From Fimbriiglobus sp043785105 (GTDB lineage: Bacteria > Planctomycetota > Planctomycetia > Gemmatales > Gemmataceae): DNA of 64,000 nt. This document shows, one piece after another, positions 50,234 to 59,808 of this stretch (its first letter is position 1; each line of letters starts with the position of its first letter). The stretch is from the NCBI GenBank assembly GCA_043785105.1, contig JAYVXO010000203.1, positions 8,691 through 72,690 on the forward strand. Reading direction: 5' to 3'. Made by a program: the position numbers and the translations under genes. Below the pieces are notes generated by a model. That model searched no databases, had not been told where the DNA came from, and worked only from the letters and a program-made list of their open reading frames with translations.

Positions 50234-52432
50234 CTATTCTTTGTAGAATCGCGTGTTTTCTTCTTTGATAACCGGCGACCGAATCTGGTCGCACGTCATC
50301 CGCACGCGGAACCGGAAGTCGCCGGGTTGTGTCCCCTTCACCCGGACCCGGAACACCGCTTCCGCTTTGACGCCGAACTGTGCGATCGGTTCAAAGATTA
50401 TTTGCTGACCGGCGATCTTGCCGTTCGTTAGCCCCGTTGATCCCACCGCCATCGTGGTTTCAGCCATGTCCGCAACGATTTGGACGTTGGTACACGGCCC
50501 GGTGCCCTGGTTGAACACGCGGATTTCGTAGACGGCTTCTTTGCCGACTTCGACCGGGTCTTCGATGTCTTGCACTTCAAACCGCAACGCGGGCACGCCT
50601 TCGGCTTTCACAATGGTTTCGGTGCGGGCTTCTAGGCCACGGGTACTACTCGGCGTGCGGCTTTCGACGGTGATAATGCCTGTGTTCGTGACACTGCCTT
50701 GCTCGGCGTTCATCGCATTCGTTTGGGCAACCGTGCGGATCACCCCTTCGGTCGGCGCCACCGCTTTTAACTTGAGCGAGACGGTTTTCGTCGTTCCCGC
50801 CGGGAGACCCGGTAGCCGCCAGCCGATGGCGCGATTGGCTTCCAGGAACGCACCGCCGTCGGTGGCCTGAAGGAAATCAAAACCCGGTGGTAACGCGGCC
50901 CAAAGCTGAACCGAATCCGTCGTGGCCGTGCCGGGGTTCGTCAGTTCGATGGTGTACGTCGGCTCCCCTTTTACGAGGCAGCGGGCCGGACCCGCTTGCT
51001 TGATGGTCAGCATCGGTTCCACCAAGGTCACGCTCGACTTCGCGGTCTCGGTTTGGATCCCGTCTGCGATGGCAGTCACCACGCAGGCTTGGGTACCCGA
51101 CTTGCCGGCCGTGACTTCGAGGTTCAACGTCTTCGTCTGGCCTGCTGGCAAGTTCGCCAACTCGGCTTCGATGATCTGGCCTTGCGAGTGCAGCAAGCCA
51201 TCACTGAACTGCGCCTTGAGCAGAATCCGCCCTGCCGTGCCGGTGCCGGTGTTGGCGAGCTTGATTTGGAACGGAACTTTTTCGCCCACCCGAGTCGTCT
51301 CGGGTCCGGTCATCGCGACAGTGATTTTCGGTCGGGTCACTTTCAGCCGGGCTTCCACGGTCGAACTAAAACTGACCGTGGCCCGACTATGAATTTCGCC
51401 TTCTTCGAGCGGTTTCACCGTGATCTTAATGCGCTTTTCCGTGCCGGCTTCCATCGTGCCGACGGACCACGCGAGGCGGTCCCCGGACGTCTCGGCGGCG
51501 GGTTCGCTGCCGAGGAATTGCGTTCGGGTCGGCAACTCGTCTTCGATGCGGACGTTCGACACGGCGGCGGTTCCTATGTTGCGAACGACCAGCTCGTAGC
51601 TCAACGATTGCCCCACGCCGATCGCGTCGGGGGCAACAGCTTCAATCGTGATGTTCGGGGCTTGCCGCGACGGGAACGCTGCTGTGTTTGGTGCGATATT
51701 GTTCGGCAGTGTCGCCGGTTGTTCTTGGAACGCCGATTTCGGCGGCGCCACTGCCGTGGGTTTCGCCACCAATGGCGCCGGGCCACCGGGTTGAACGTTC
51801 GACAACACGGGTTGCGGATTCGTCAGTGTCACCCCGTTGACAGTGGGTTGTTCAGGGGCAAACGGCGCCGGCGCTGGGATCTCCGGATTGAACGCGCCCG
51901 GCGTGGTGTTTGACAGCACTTTAGGGTCTGGCATCACCGGCGCTTCGACGTTGACACTTGGCGGAGCCAACGAGGGCGCCGGTGGTGTTTTGGGTGTCGT
52001 AAAGAATGGCGGCGTGCCACCTGGCTCTGACGCACTTGCTTGCCGCACCCCCTCCGGACCCGCGACGACTGGCTGCGTCAACCGTTGCGGGCTAGCCGCC
52101 GTTCGATTCGGTCGGATTTGGCCAGCAGGCATGGTGAAATTCGACGGGTAGTTCGACGCCGGTGGATTGCTCACGACCGGGGGTGTTGGGCTAGGTGCGG
52201 GATAACTTGGCGTGGGAACGCTTGGAGCGGGGTAGCTCAGATTGGGGTTTTGCGTCGGTGGGCGTGCCCCACCATTGTTGAACAGACCCGGCGGCGGTGG
52301 TGACACCTTCCCCTGGTAATACTTCGGCTCCGCGACAGTGCCTTCTTGCCCGTTCGCCGTCAGCGCGACGGCCACAGTCATTGCCGCGAGCGAGAATATC
52401 GCACCGGGATAAATCAATCGTCGTGATCGCAT
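50234..52432 (-). CDS. DUF11-type repeat secreted protein
   Basis: The protein is 732 residues from ATG 52432, after a G-rich tract. A signal peptide (about 1-30, ending TANGQE) is followed by a Pro/Ser/Thr-rich region (about 45-265). Four or five immunoglobulin-like DUF11 units follow (for example YELVVRNIGTAAVSNVRIEDELP, YTIELTNPGTATTDSVQL, YEIRVFNQGTGPCTNVQI). Such proteins are cell-surface or cell-wall components; no enzymatic site is visible. The Pro-rich stalk plus beta domains mirrors the other envelope-type gene at 47.9-49.4 kb, with rimI between them. Confidence 0.8.
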   Translation of the reverse strand: MRSRRLIYPGAIFSLAAMTVAVALTANGQEGTVAEPKYYQGKVSPPPPGLFNNGGARPPTQNPNLSYPAPSVPTPSYPAPSPTPPVVSNPPASNYPSNFTMPAGQIRPNRTAASPQRLTQPVVAGPEGVRQASASEPGGTPPFFTTPKTPPAPSLAPPSVNVEAPVMPDPKVLSNTTPGAFNPEIPAPAPFAPEQPTVNGVTLTNPQPVLSNVQPGGPAPLVAKPTAVAPPKSAFQEQPATLPNNIAPNTAAFPSRQAPNITIEAVAPDAIGVGQSLSYELVVRNIGTAAVSNVRIEDELPTRTQFLGSEPAAETSGDRLAWSVGTMEAGTEKRIKITVKPLEEGEIHSRATVSFSSTVEARLKVTRPKITVAMTGPETTRVGEKVPFQIKLANTGTGTAGRILLKAQFSDGLLHSQGQIIEAELANLPAGQTKTLNLEVTAGKSGTQACVVTAIADGIQTETAKSSVTLVEPMLTIKQAGPARCLVKGEPTYTIELTNPGTATTDSVQLWAALPPGFDFLQATDGGAFLEANRAIGWRLPGLPAGTTKTVSLKLKAVAPTEGVIRTVAQTNAMNAEQGSVTNTGIITVESRTPSSTRGLEARTETIVKAEGVPALRFEVQDIEDPVEVGKEAVYEIRVFNQGTGPCTNVQIVADMAETTMAVGSTGLTNGKIAGQQIIFEPIAQFGVKAEAVFRVRVKGTQPGDFRFRVRMTCDQIRSPVIKEENTRFYKE

Positions 52433-52538
52433 AGTACGATCCCCCCCACAACTTAAGGATGTATCCCCACCGACTTGGCGTGACCCAACCCCCATTGGAT
52501 CACGCCAAGCCAGACGACCCACTTGCCGTCGTTCGCAG

Positions 52539-52931
52539 CTAGCCGGTAGGCGTATTCAGTCCGGCAACACTCGACCCCAAGCTTGAACCTGGGGGTGCCG
52601 GATACTTTCGTTCGTTCTTCACCATCTTCGCCGTAACCGCAGCCGTCAGGTCGATCCCGGTGTGCAGGCTGATTAGGACGATGATGTTCGTCACATCGGC
52701 CAATTCATCCGCAATCGCCGTCCGGGTTGTTTCGCTCAACACAACCGTTCGGCTTTCGTCCGGCGTCAACCACCGGAAGATGTCGCACAACTCGCCCACT
52801 TCGCTGGCCAACGCCATCACGAGATTTTTGGGGCTGTGATACGGCTCCCAACCCCGAGCTTCCGCAAACCGCCGCATCTGATCTTTCAGTTCCGCCACCG
52901 TGGTCGTTGCATCGGTCGAAGAACCGGACAT
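52539..52931 (-). CDS. MazG-like nucleotide pyrophosphohydrolase
   Basis: This 130-residue all-alpha protein has the dCTP-pyrophosphatase (RS21-C6) pattern: ALASEVGEL with E44 and E47, followed by DELADV (D75, E76, D79), together a Mg-binding EExxE...ExxD-type site. KYPAP near the C-terminus is also typical. It probably hydrolyses non-canonical or excess dNTPs to the monophosphate. It stands alone on the minus strand between the DUF11 gene and a terminator. Confidence 0.9.
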   Translation of the reverse strand: MSGSSTDATTTVAELKDQMRRFAEARGWEPYHSPKNLVMALASEVGELCDIFRWLTPDESRTVVLSETTRTAIADELADVTNIIVLISLHTGIDLTAAVTAKMVKNERKYPAPPGSSLGSSVAGLNTPTG

Positions 52932-53056
52932 CAGGTAACCTGGGTTGGGTTGGTGTTCTGTTCCTCGACTGTCGCCAGGCGTTAACCTGCTTGGATCAGT
53001 CGATGTAGGTCGGGATATATAACCGCCACACGAACGGTGTCAACGTCGATGGGAGC

Positions 53057-53089
53057 AAAAAAAGAACCCGCGACCAAAGTCGCGGGTTC
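53057..53089 (-). terminator. Rho-independent terminator
   Basis: Read on the minus strand, a perfect 11-bp stem (gaaccCGCGAC type; arms 53089-53079 and 53074-53064) with a four-base loop is followed by seven U (53063-53057). It lies 25 bases past the stop of the unknown secreted-protein gene and ends its transcript. Confidence 0.95.
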
Positions 53090-53113
53090 GGTGAAAATCC
53101 CCTCAAGTCTGGG

Positions 53114-53995
53114 CTATTTCTTGCCGATGTCCTCAACCGTTTTCGTGAGCTTTGCGGACGCCCCAATTTTCAAGGTGCCGTTGGGAATCTCCCCGGTCAG
53201 GTCCATCTTAATCGTCGATTTCTCGTTCAAAGCGTGGGACGTGCCGTCGATACATTGCTCGGTAATCGAGGTAATCACCATCGTACTGCCCGGTTTCATC
53301 TCGATCTCCTGGCCGTCGAGCTTGAACTCTTTGACGACCAGGGTCACGTTCATTTCGATCGTGCCGAACTGCTTGTCGTCCTTCTGGTAAACCTTCAGCA
53401 ACTTGCCCACGATTTTCGACTTGTCTACGTCCAACGTAAACGGCACCACGCTCTCGAAGCTTTTCACGACCATCGCGGTATCGACCACCCACGGTTCGCC
53501 GATTTTCACTGGCTTTTTCGGCAGCAGGTCTTCGTCGTGCAGTGGCACTTCGTCTTTCTTGTTGAACTCCTCGTTCAGGTCTTCGGCTTCATCGTCATCC
53601 AGTTCGTCGCCGTCCACGGTGAAGGTGAACTTGCCATCGACGCGCAAAATCAGCACGGTTTTGTCGAGGTAGCTGAACTTGGTTTTCTCCCCATCGACGG
53701 TCTTCTCGGCCTGGGTGTAGCTGCGTTTCAGTTTCGTCGAAACCTTCGCTTTGACATCCCGTTCCAGCAACTCTTCGGTGTAGCTGAACTTCACCGTTTT
53801 CTTCTCCGCGTTCTCGTTCTTCTGCCCCATCACGTCAATGATCGCGGAGTTTTTGGACACGTCCGACTTCGTCACTTTGATCCGATCGCCAGCCGTCTCA
53901 GGCTTGAGTTTGATCTCGTAAGTCTTCTCGTCGTCCGCCCCAACGGGAAGTATTCCCGCGCTGAGAATCAGTATGAATAATCCAATCGCACGCAT
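53114..53995 (-). CDS. Small secreted protein of unknown function
   Basis: This 293-residue protein has a signal peptide (about 1-20, ending PVGADD). The mature part is rich in Lys, Asp and Glu and in short beta strands. It contains an acidic stretch DELDDDEAEDLNEEF near 130 that could bind cations. The conserved-looking IGEPWVVD and TMVITSITEQCIDG segments resemble the uncharacterised secreted proteins of planctomycetes. There are no enzymatic motifs. It is a single-gene unit with its own strong terminator. Confidence 0.7.
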   Translation of the reverse strand: MRAIGLFILILSAGILPVGADDEKTYEIKLKPETAGDRIKVTKSDVSKNSAIIDVMGQKNENAEKKTVKFSYTEELLERDVKAKVSTKLKRSYTQAEKTVDGEKTKFSYLDKTVLILRVDGKFTFTVDGDELDDDEAEDLNEEFNKKDEVPLHDEDLLPKKPVKIGEPWVVDTAMVVKSFESVVPFTLDVDKSKIVGKLLKVYQKDDKQFGTIEMNVTLVVKEFKLDGQEIEMKPGSTMVITSITEQCIDGTSHALNEKSTIKMDLTGEIPNGTLKIGASAKLTKTVEDIGKK

Positions 53996-54107
53996 CGGTT
54001 ACCCTCTTGGTGAGCCAATCGAACCCGCTCCCAGAACAAGTGCATAATAGCCGAGAGAACACCAGGAACGACAGACAGGTTTGGGTACTATACAAAACCG
54101 TTGATCC

Positions 54108-54521
54108 TTACGAGCTACGCCAGTTTTCAACACTCAGCCCAGGGATGGCACTCAAGTCGGAATCGGCCGTTACGACTGTGCAGGAACCAAGCGATATCGC
54201 AACCGCTGCCAGTTGGATGTCCACGACTTGCATGGGCCTGCCTCTCCGTTTTAAGTCCGCACGAAGCCGACCGAAGATAATCGCTTCTTCTCGATGAAAT
54301 GGCCAAATCGAGATCGCTCGCAGCCCGGTTTCTATAGCCGCGAGGTTCCGATCGCGTGTGGTACTGAGTTCAAGACCAAAGTACAGTTCACCAATCACCG
54401 GCGGACAAGTACCGATCCTCACGCCCAACTTTTGCATTTCCACGGCACGTTCATGGACTCCGTAGAGGCGGAAAATCAGGTCCGTTACTGCATTGGTATC
54501 GAGGAGATAGCGGCGTTTCAC
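54108..54521 (-). CDS. PIN-domain toxin (VapC-like)
   Basis: This 137-residue protein is of VapC length. The acidic catalytic set is visible: D8 in LLDTNA, E45 in GELYFG, D101 in VVDIQLAA and D120/D122 in TADSDL. VapC-type toxins are Mg-dependent RNases that cut tRNA or rRNA. Its start overlaps the stop of the preceding gene (ATGA, 54518-54521), as in toxin-antitoxin pairs. All key residues are intact, so the toxin is probably active. Confidence 0.9.
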   Translation of the reverse strand: MKRRYLLDTNAVTDLIFRLYGVHERAVEMQKLGVRIGTCPPVIGELYFGLELSTTRDRNLAAIETGLRAISIWPFHREEAIIFGRLRADLKRRGRPMQVVDIQLAAVAISLGSCTVVTADSDLSAIPGLSVENWRSS

Positions 54522-54817
54522 GGGAAAATCGCTCCCCGTTGATTGCTACTTTCCCAGTCGGCGAGTTCTTCCGCCTTAGCATCAGCAAGCACTCGGTCCA
54601 ATTCCTCTGGGAATGTCGAATCCCCGAGAGAGGCGTGTAATTTGTCGAACCACGCGATCCAAGCAGCGATGGCTTCGGGGCTATCGCCGGTGATGTCGAT
54701 GTGGTCTGTTACGCTCTCAGGTTTCGTCACGGTCACAGCGGACCCCTCCGCCCAATCCGGAACGGGACCGTCCAATTCCACGCGACCGTTGCGAAAAATG
54801 CCGGTGATGATCGTCAT
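54518..54817 (-). CDS. Probable antitoxin of the PIN toxin
   Basis: This 99-residue protein has an N-terminal small beta unit (FRNGRVELDGPVPDW, EGSAVTV) typical of planctomycete antitoxins of the AbrB/DUF2281-like kind. A helical tail (PEELDRVLADAKAEELADW) could wrap the toxin. It is assigned mainly from position: it is directly upstream of, and overlapping, the PIN gene. It probably also represses the promoter in the 96-base gap upstream; no palindrome was confirmed there. Confidence 0.75.
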   Translation of the reverse strand: MTIITGIFRNGRVELDGPVPDWAEGSAVTVTKPESVTDHIDITGDSPEAIAAWIAWFDKLHASLGDSTFPEELDRVLADAKAEELADWESSNQRGAIFP

Positions 54818-54913
54818 TGTTATACCTCCTCACGGTGACTGCGCTTGAAGTCGCTCCGTCACGTCTTGATTCAATTCTACTCTGTCTCGTGTTAGAAACC
54901 TTCGTCACCGCCG

Positions 54914-56052
54914 CTACGGAACCGGATCGACGCTTTCAGCCTTTTTGATGCAACTCTCGACGGCTTCCTCTAAGCCATCGCCAGACCCCTTGTAGCGGAT
55001 GACCCCTTCGTGGTCGATGACGTACACAGTCGGCCAGTACGCCACGTTCCAAACTGCCGCAAGTCCGCCACGACCCGTCCCGCTGTAAAACGACGGCCAC
55101 GTCATTTTTTGGCGACTGCTGCTTGTTGGGCCTTTTGCCGCTCGTCTCCACCGTTCACGCCGATCAAGGCAAACGCCCGGTTCTTGTACTTCTCGTTGAG
55201 GGCAATTTCGCGGGGAACCAATCTCATGCACGGGCCGCACCACGTCCCCCAGAACACCAACACCGTGACGCGCCCGCTCTTCGCGGTTACAGTCATCTGC
55301 CGCCATTGAAGATCAGTTCCAGAAATGTCGGGCGCGAGTTTGCCCAACTCTAGGCAGCCAATGTTCTGCACACCCGCCAGTTCGTCTGTGGCTAATTCAC
55401 CGATCAACTCTCCGTCCTTGTTTTTGACAGCGGGATAGTCCTTAACGCAACGGGTTAAAAAGTTGGTGGCCCGCTTGCGCAGAACGTCCGGCGTGCCGAG
55501 ACGACCGCGAAAGGACGGCTTTTCTGAAACCGCATCGGTCAAATAGATCCGATTCATTTGGCCGATGTCGAGACAGGCTTGCGCCCGAACCTCACGGCTT
55601 GCATGATTGATCGCAACGTCGTAAGCAAATTGTCGCTGAGTCTCGCCACTTTGGGCATAGTCTCGAACCACGAGGCCCAACCGTGGGTGCGCAAAATGGT
55701 GATTCCGGAGGATGTTGAACGTCGCGTCGTCAACACTAAACGACTGGCTTAACACAACGAACGCATCCACGACCGACGGGTCCGTGGGATTGGCCAAGAT
55801 CCACGCATTCCATCGCTCCATGTTGAGTAACAAGTCGTGGAAGTAACGCTGATCTTTTGCAATCACTGTCGGGTAATAGCTCTGAGCTAATCGGTCTAAA
55901 CCAATCTGCATCATGTACGCCTTGTTGCGCTGCAAAATGGGCGCAATTTTAACCATTTCTTGTGTCAAGTGTCGTGGCGCTGGGGCGACCTCACGTTCCG
56001 GTTCCGCCAGACAAATCAGGAGTAGTGGCAGGATCATGGTCATCTCGCTCAT
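54914..56052 (-). pseudogene. TlpA-like thioredoxin-family gene with an internal frameshift
   Basis: The first frame (316 codons) has a signal-like N-terminus (ILPLLLICLAEPE), a helical region, and a thioredoxin segment with C272-G-P-C275 in FWGTWCGPCMRLVP. It stops at 55102 right after VAKK. The other frame continues the same domain (MTWPSF, WPTVYVIDHEGVIRYKG) to 54914. The join is an A6 run on the coding strand (T6 at 55105-55110); one extra A, or a -1 slip, restores a single thioredoxin fold. It may be a true pseudogene, a slippage-dependent gene or a sequence error. The exact start (56052, 56043 or 56037) is unclear. Confidence 0.75.
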
Positions 56053-56249
56053 CGGTGTCGCAGAATGTCACGGCATAATTGTAAGTGTTGTTCAGGTATC
56101 AATGCAATTCGATAATTCCCAACCCAGTTGTGTTGGCACAGTACATTCCCAACACCCAGCCGGTTGGCAGGTCGGAACGCAACCATAAGATATGCGAGAT
56201 TTGCAATGACCGGGATGCCGTGCGACCCCTGCGAGAGACCCTTTTTGCC
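56053..56249. promoter_or_regulatory. Divergent region, TlpA-like gene / carB
   Basis: A 197-base spacer. In-frame sequence upstream of the carB ATG is open to 56085 but has no CarB homology, so I treat it as leader. No attenuator or PyrR/arginine operator was recognised. Confidence 0.4.
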
Positions 56250-59200
56250 ATGCCGAAGCGTACCGACATTCACAAGATTTTGCTCATCGGGTCCGGGCCG
56301 ATCATCATTGGGCAAGCCTGCGAGTTCGATTACTCGGGAACCCAGGCGTGCAAGGCGTTGCGGGAAGAAGGCTATTCCGTCGTGTTGGTGAACTCCAACC
56401 CCGCGACCATCATGACCGACCCGGAGACCGCCGACCGGACGTACATTGAGCCGATCACGTGGCAAATCGTCGAGAAGATAATCGCCAAAGAACGGCCGGA
56501 TGCGCTGCTGCCGACGCTGGGCGGGCAGACGGGCCTCAACACCGCGATGGACCTGCACAAGCACGGCGTGCTGGCCAAGTACAACGTCGAGATGATCGGC
56601 GCGCGGCACGACGTGATCGACAAAGCCGAAGACCGCCAGAAGTTCAAAGATGCCGTGGTGAAAATCGGCATCAACGTGCCAAAAAGCGTTGTGGCCCGAC
56701 GCAACAGCGACATCGAAATGATCCTGGAGGAGATCGGGTTGCCGTGTGTGTTGCGGCCCAGTTTCACGATGGGCGGGACGGGTGGCGGGATTGCGTACAA
56801 CCGCGAGGAGTTCCGCACCCTCATCTCGTTGGGTCTCGAACTCAGTCCGGTCGGGGAAGTGCTGGTCGAAGAATCGGTCATCGGCTGGAAGGAGTACGAA
56901 CTCGAAGTCATCCGGGACAAGGCGGACAACGTCATCATCGTCTGCTCGATCGAGAACCTCGACCCGATGGGTGTCCACACCGGGGACAGCATCACCGTCG
57001 CCCCGGCCCAAACGCTGAGCGACAAAGAATACCAGTTGATGCGCGACCAAGCGAAAGCGATCATTCGGGAAATCGGCGTGGAAACTGGCGGCTCGAACAT
57101 CCAGTTTGCCATCAACCCCGCCGACGGGCGGATGATCGTGATCGAGATGAACCCGCGTGTCAGCCGGTCGTCGGCGCTCGCCTCGAAAGCCACCGGGTTC
57201 CCGATCGCCAAGATCGCGGCGAAGCTGGCCGTCGGTTACACACTGGATGAATTGAAGAACGACATCACCCGCACCACCCCGGCGAGTTTTGAGCCGAGCA
57301 TCGACTACGTCGTCACGAAGGTGCCCCGCTTCAACTTCGAGAAGTTCCCCGGCGCCGACACAACGCTGACCACGCAAATGAAGTCCGTGGGCGAGACGAT
57401 GGCGATTGGCCGCACCTTCAAAGAGTCCCTGCAAAAAGCCTTGCGTGGCCTCGAAGTCAACCGCTTCGGTCTGGGGTGTGACCGCGAAGACAAATGGGGC
57501 AAGCCGGACCAGCCGCCGCTCGAAGAAGTGATTCGCAAGCTGATGACGCCGAACTGGGAACGCATCTGGCACATCCGCTACGCACTGAAGTACGGCATGA
57601 CCGTGGAGCAGATTTTTCAGCGCACCAAAATTGACCCGTGGTTCTTGCGTAACATCGAAGACTTGGTGAAGACCGAAGACGAAATCCGCGCGCTGGGCAA
57701 ACTCGAAAACCTGACGCCCGAGATGATGCTGAAGGCGAAGCAACACGGCTTCGTCGATCGCCAACTCGCCACGCTGCTGAACTCCTCCGAAGGCGAACTC
57801 CGCAAGGTCCGCAAGGCGATGGGCATTGTGGCGGTGTACAAGTCCGTCGATACCTGCGCCGCCGAGTTCGAGGCGTTCACGCCGTACTACTACAGCACCT
57901 ACGAATCGCCGATGATGACGCCGAACGGCCCGGTCGTCGAAGACGAAGTGCTGCCGTTCAGCGGCAAGCCACGGATTATGATCCTGGGCGGCGGGCCGAA
58001 CCGCATCGGGCAGGGGATTGAGTTCGATTACTGCTGCGTGCAAGCCGCCGTTGCGCTGCGGGCCAACGGCTACGAAGTCATCATGGTGAACTCCAACCCG
58101 GAGACCGTGAGCACCGACTACGACACCAGCGACCACCTGTTCTTCGAGCCGCTCACGGTCGAAGACGTGATGAACATTCACGACCGCATGAAGCCCGACG
58201 GCGTAATCGTGCAGTTCGGTGGCCAGACGCCGTTGAACTTGGCGAAGGCCCTCGAAAACAACGGCGTCAAGATCATCGGCACCAGCGTGGAGAGCATCGA
58301 CATCGCCGAAGACCGGGCGCGGTTCTCCAAGCTCGCCACGGAACTCGGGCTGAAGCAACCGGCCAACGGCACCGCGTTCGACCTGCAAGGCGCGCTCAGC
58401 ATCTCGCACGGCATCGGCTATCCAATGTTGTTGCGGCCGAGCTTCGTCCTGGGCGGGCGGGCGATGGAAATTGTTTTCGATGAAGAAGGGCTATCGCGGT
58501 ACATCACGCGGGCGCTGGAAGTGTCGCCCGGCAAGCCGGTGCTGTTCGATCGGTTCCTCGAAAACGCCACGGAAGTCGATGTCGATTGCCTGAGCGACGG
58601 CATTCGCACGGTCATCGGCGGCGTGATGCAGCACATCGAAGAAGCCGGCATCCACTCCGGCGACTCGGCGTGCGTGATCCCGCCGCACAGCTTGCCCACC
58701 GAAGTCATCAACGAGATCAAAGCCCTCACCCGCAAGCTCGCGGCTCGGCTCCAGGTTCGCGGGCTGATGAACATTCAGTTCGCCGTCACCGGCCTCCGAC
58801 CGGACGGCACGACCAGCGAGCCGCCGCAGATTTACATTCTTGAAGCCAACCCGCGCGCCAGCCGAACGATCCCGTTCGTCTCGAAGGCGACCGGCGTTCA
58901 GTTGGCCCGGCTCGCGGCCCTGGTCATGGTCGGCAAAACGCTCGACGAGTTGGGCGTGCAAGACGAAGTCGTGCCGACGCACTACTCGATCAAGGAAAGC
59001 GTCTTCCCGTTCAACAAGTTCCCCGGCAGCGAGATCTTGCTCGGCCCGGAGATGAAATCGACGGGCGAAGTGATGGGCATCGACAAGGACTTGGCGATGG
59101 CCTTTGCCAAAACCCAGATGGCCGCGTCCGCCCCGTTGCCGGTGAAGGGGACGATCTTCATCTCCGTGGCCGGGAACGACAAAGCCCTAATCGCGCCGAT

Positions 59201-59552
59201 TGCGAAGCAGTTCACCGACATGGGGTACAAGTTGCTCGCCACAGCGGGGACGGCGGCCCATTTTCAACGCCTGGGGATTCCGGTGGACGTGCTACCCAAG
59301 ATTCAAGAAGGCCGACCGAACCTGTTGGACAAGATGAAAAACAACGAGGTCGCGCTCATCATCAACACACCAAGCGGTCGCGGAAGCCGGGCCGACGAAG
59401 GCAAAATCCGCACCGAAGCCGTGACACATCGGGTCACGTTGATTACCACGTTGTCGGCGGCCTATGCCGCCGTCGAAGCGTGCCGGGCGTTGCGCGAACG
59501 GGAGTTGAACGTCACCGCGTTGCAGGATTGGTACCCGAACATGGGTGGATAA
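56250..59552 (+). CDS. carB: Carbamoyl-phosphate synthase large subunit
   Basis: The protein is 1100 residues from ATG 56250, where homology starts (MPKRTDIHKILLIGSGPIIIGQ). The two halves are internal duplicates: ATP-grasp 1 (about 1-400, FTMGGTGGG loop, EMNPRVSRSSALASKATG), an oligomerisation segment, ATP-grasp 2 (about 555-940, RIMILGGGPNRIGQ is its start, EANPRASRTIPFVSKATG), and a C-terminal MGS-like allosteric domain (about 945-1085, ending near LITTLSAAYAAVEA). It makes carbamoyl phosphate for pyrimidines and arginine using ammonia passed from CarA, which is not in the window. Confidence 0.97.
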   Translation: MPKRTDIHKILLIGSGPIIIGQACEFDYSGTQACKALREEGYSVVLVNSNPATIMTDPETADRTYIEPITWQIVEKIIAKERPDALLPTLGGQTGLNTAMDLHKHGVLAKYNVEMIGARHDVIDKAEDRQKFKDAVVKIGINVPKSVVARRNSDIEMILEEIGLPCVLRPSFTMGGTGGGIAYNREEFRTLISLGLELSPVGEVLVEESVIGWKEYELEVIRDKADNVIIVCSIENLDPMGVHTGDSITVAPAQTLSDKEYQLMRDQAKAIIREIGVETGGSNIQFAINPADGRMIVIEMNPRVSRSSALASKATGFPIAKIAAKLAVGYTLDELKNDITRTTPASFEPSIDYVVTKVPRFNFEKFPGADTTLTTQMKSVGETMAIGRTFKESLQKALRGLEVNRFGLGCDREDKWGKPDQPPLEEVIRKLMTPNWERIWHIRYALKYGMTVEQIFQRTKIDPWFLRNIEDLVKTEDEIRALGKLENLTPEMMLKAKQHGFVDRQLATLLNSSEGELRKVRKAMGIVAVYKSVDTCAAEFEAFTPYYYSTYESPMMTPNGPVVEDEVLPFSGKPRIMILGGGPNRIGQGIEFDYCCVQAAVALRANGYEVIMVNSNPETVSTDYDTSDHLFFEPLTVEDVMNIHDRMKPDGVIVQFGGQTPLNLAKALENNGVKIIGTSVESIDIAEDRARFSKLATELGLKQPANGTAFDLQGALSISHGIGYPMLLRPSFVLGGRAMEIVFDEEGLSRYITRALEVSPGKPVLFDRFLENATEVDVDCLSDGIRTVIGGVMQHIEEAGIHSGDSACVIPPHSLPTEVINEIKALTRKLAARLQVRGLMNIQFAVTGLRPDGTTSEPPQIYILEANPRASRTIPFVSKATGVQLARLAALVMVGKTLDELGVQDEVVPTHYSIKESVFPFNKFPGSEILLGPEMKSTGEVMGIDKDLAMAFAKTQMAASAPLPVKGTIFISVAGNDKALIAPIAKQFTDMGYKLLATAGTAAHFQRLGIPVDVLPKIQEGRPNLLDKMKNNEVALIINTPSGRGSRADEGKIRTEAVTHRVTLITTLSAAYAAVEACRALRERELNVTALQDWYPNMGG

Positions 59553-59556
59553 CAGA

Positions 59557-59637
59557 TCGAAGCAAACTCCGTCGCAAACGCCACCACCCCGGTCTTGTCA
59601 GACGTGCTAACCAAAGCCCGCCGAATCGGACGCAACT
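59557..59637 (-). pseudogene. Remnant of the start of purH
   Basis: Read on the minus strand, 27 codons give LRPIRRALVSTSDKTGVV followed by AFATEFASI. This matches the conserved beginning of PurH ([20 protein letters not shown] in E. coli). After that the frame runs straight into antisense carB sequence, so the rest of the gene is missing. It is a 5' fragment left by a deletion or a local duplication. Confidence 0.7.
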
Positions 59638-59808
59638 TAGTGAACCCCAGCAGGACGAAGCAGCAATCAACTGGGTTGTTGTAGCGACGTGGCAAGACCC
59701 AGGGCAACGTGACGACGGGTGGTGAAAGAGACAGCTATTAACAGGCTGCGACTTGTGCTAAAATCGCAACGTTGAACAGGTCGAAACTAGACTTCAGGCG
59801 AGCGGACT

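Noticed and set aside
56049..58409. 786-codon open frame antisense to carB
   Set aside because: carB is an intact conserved gene on the plus strand. The antisense product is a His/Arg/Val-rich string typical of shadow frames in GC-rich DNA.
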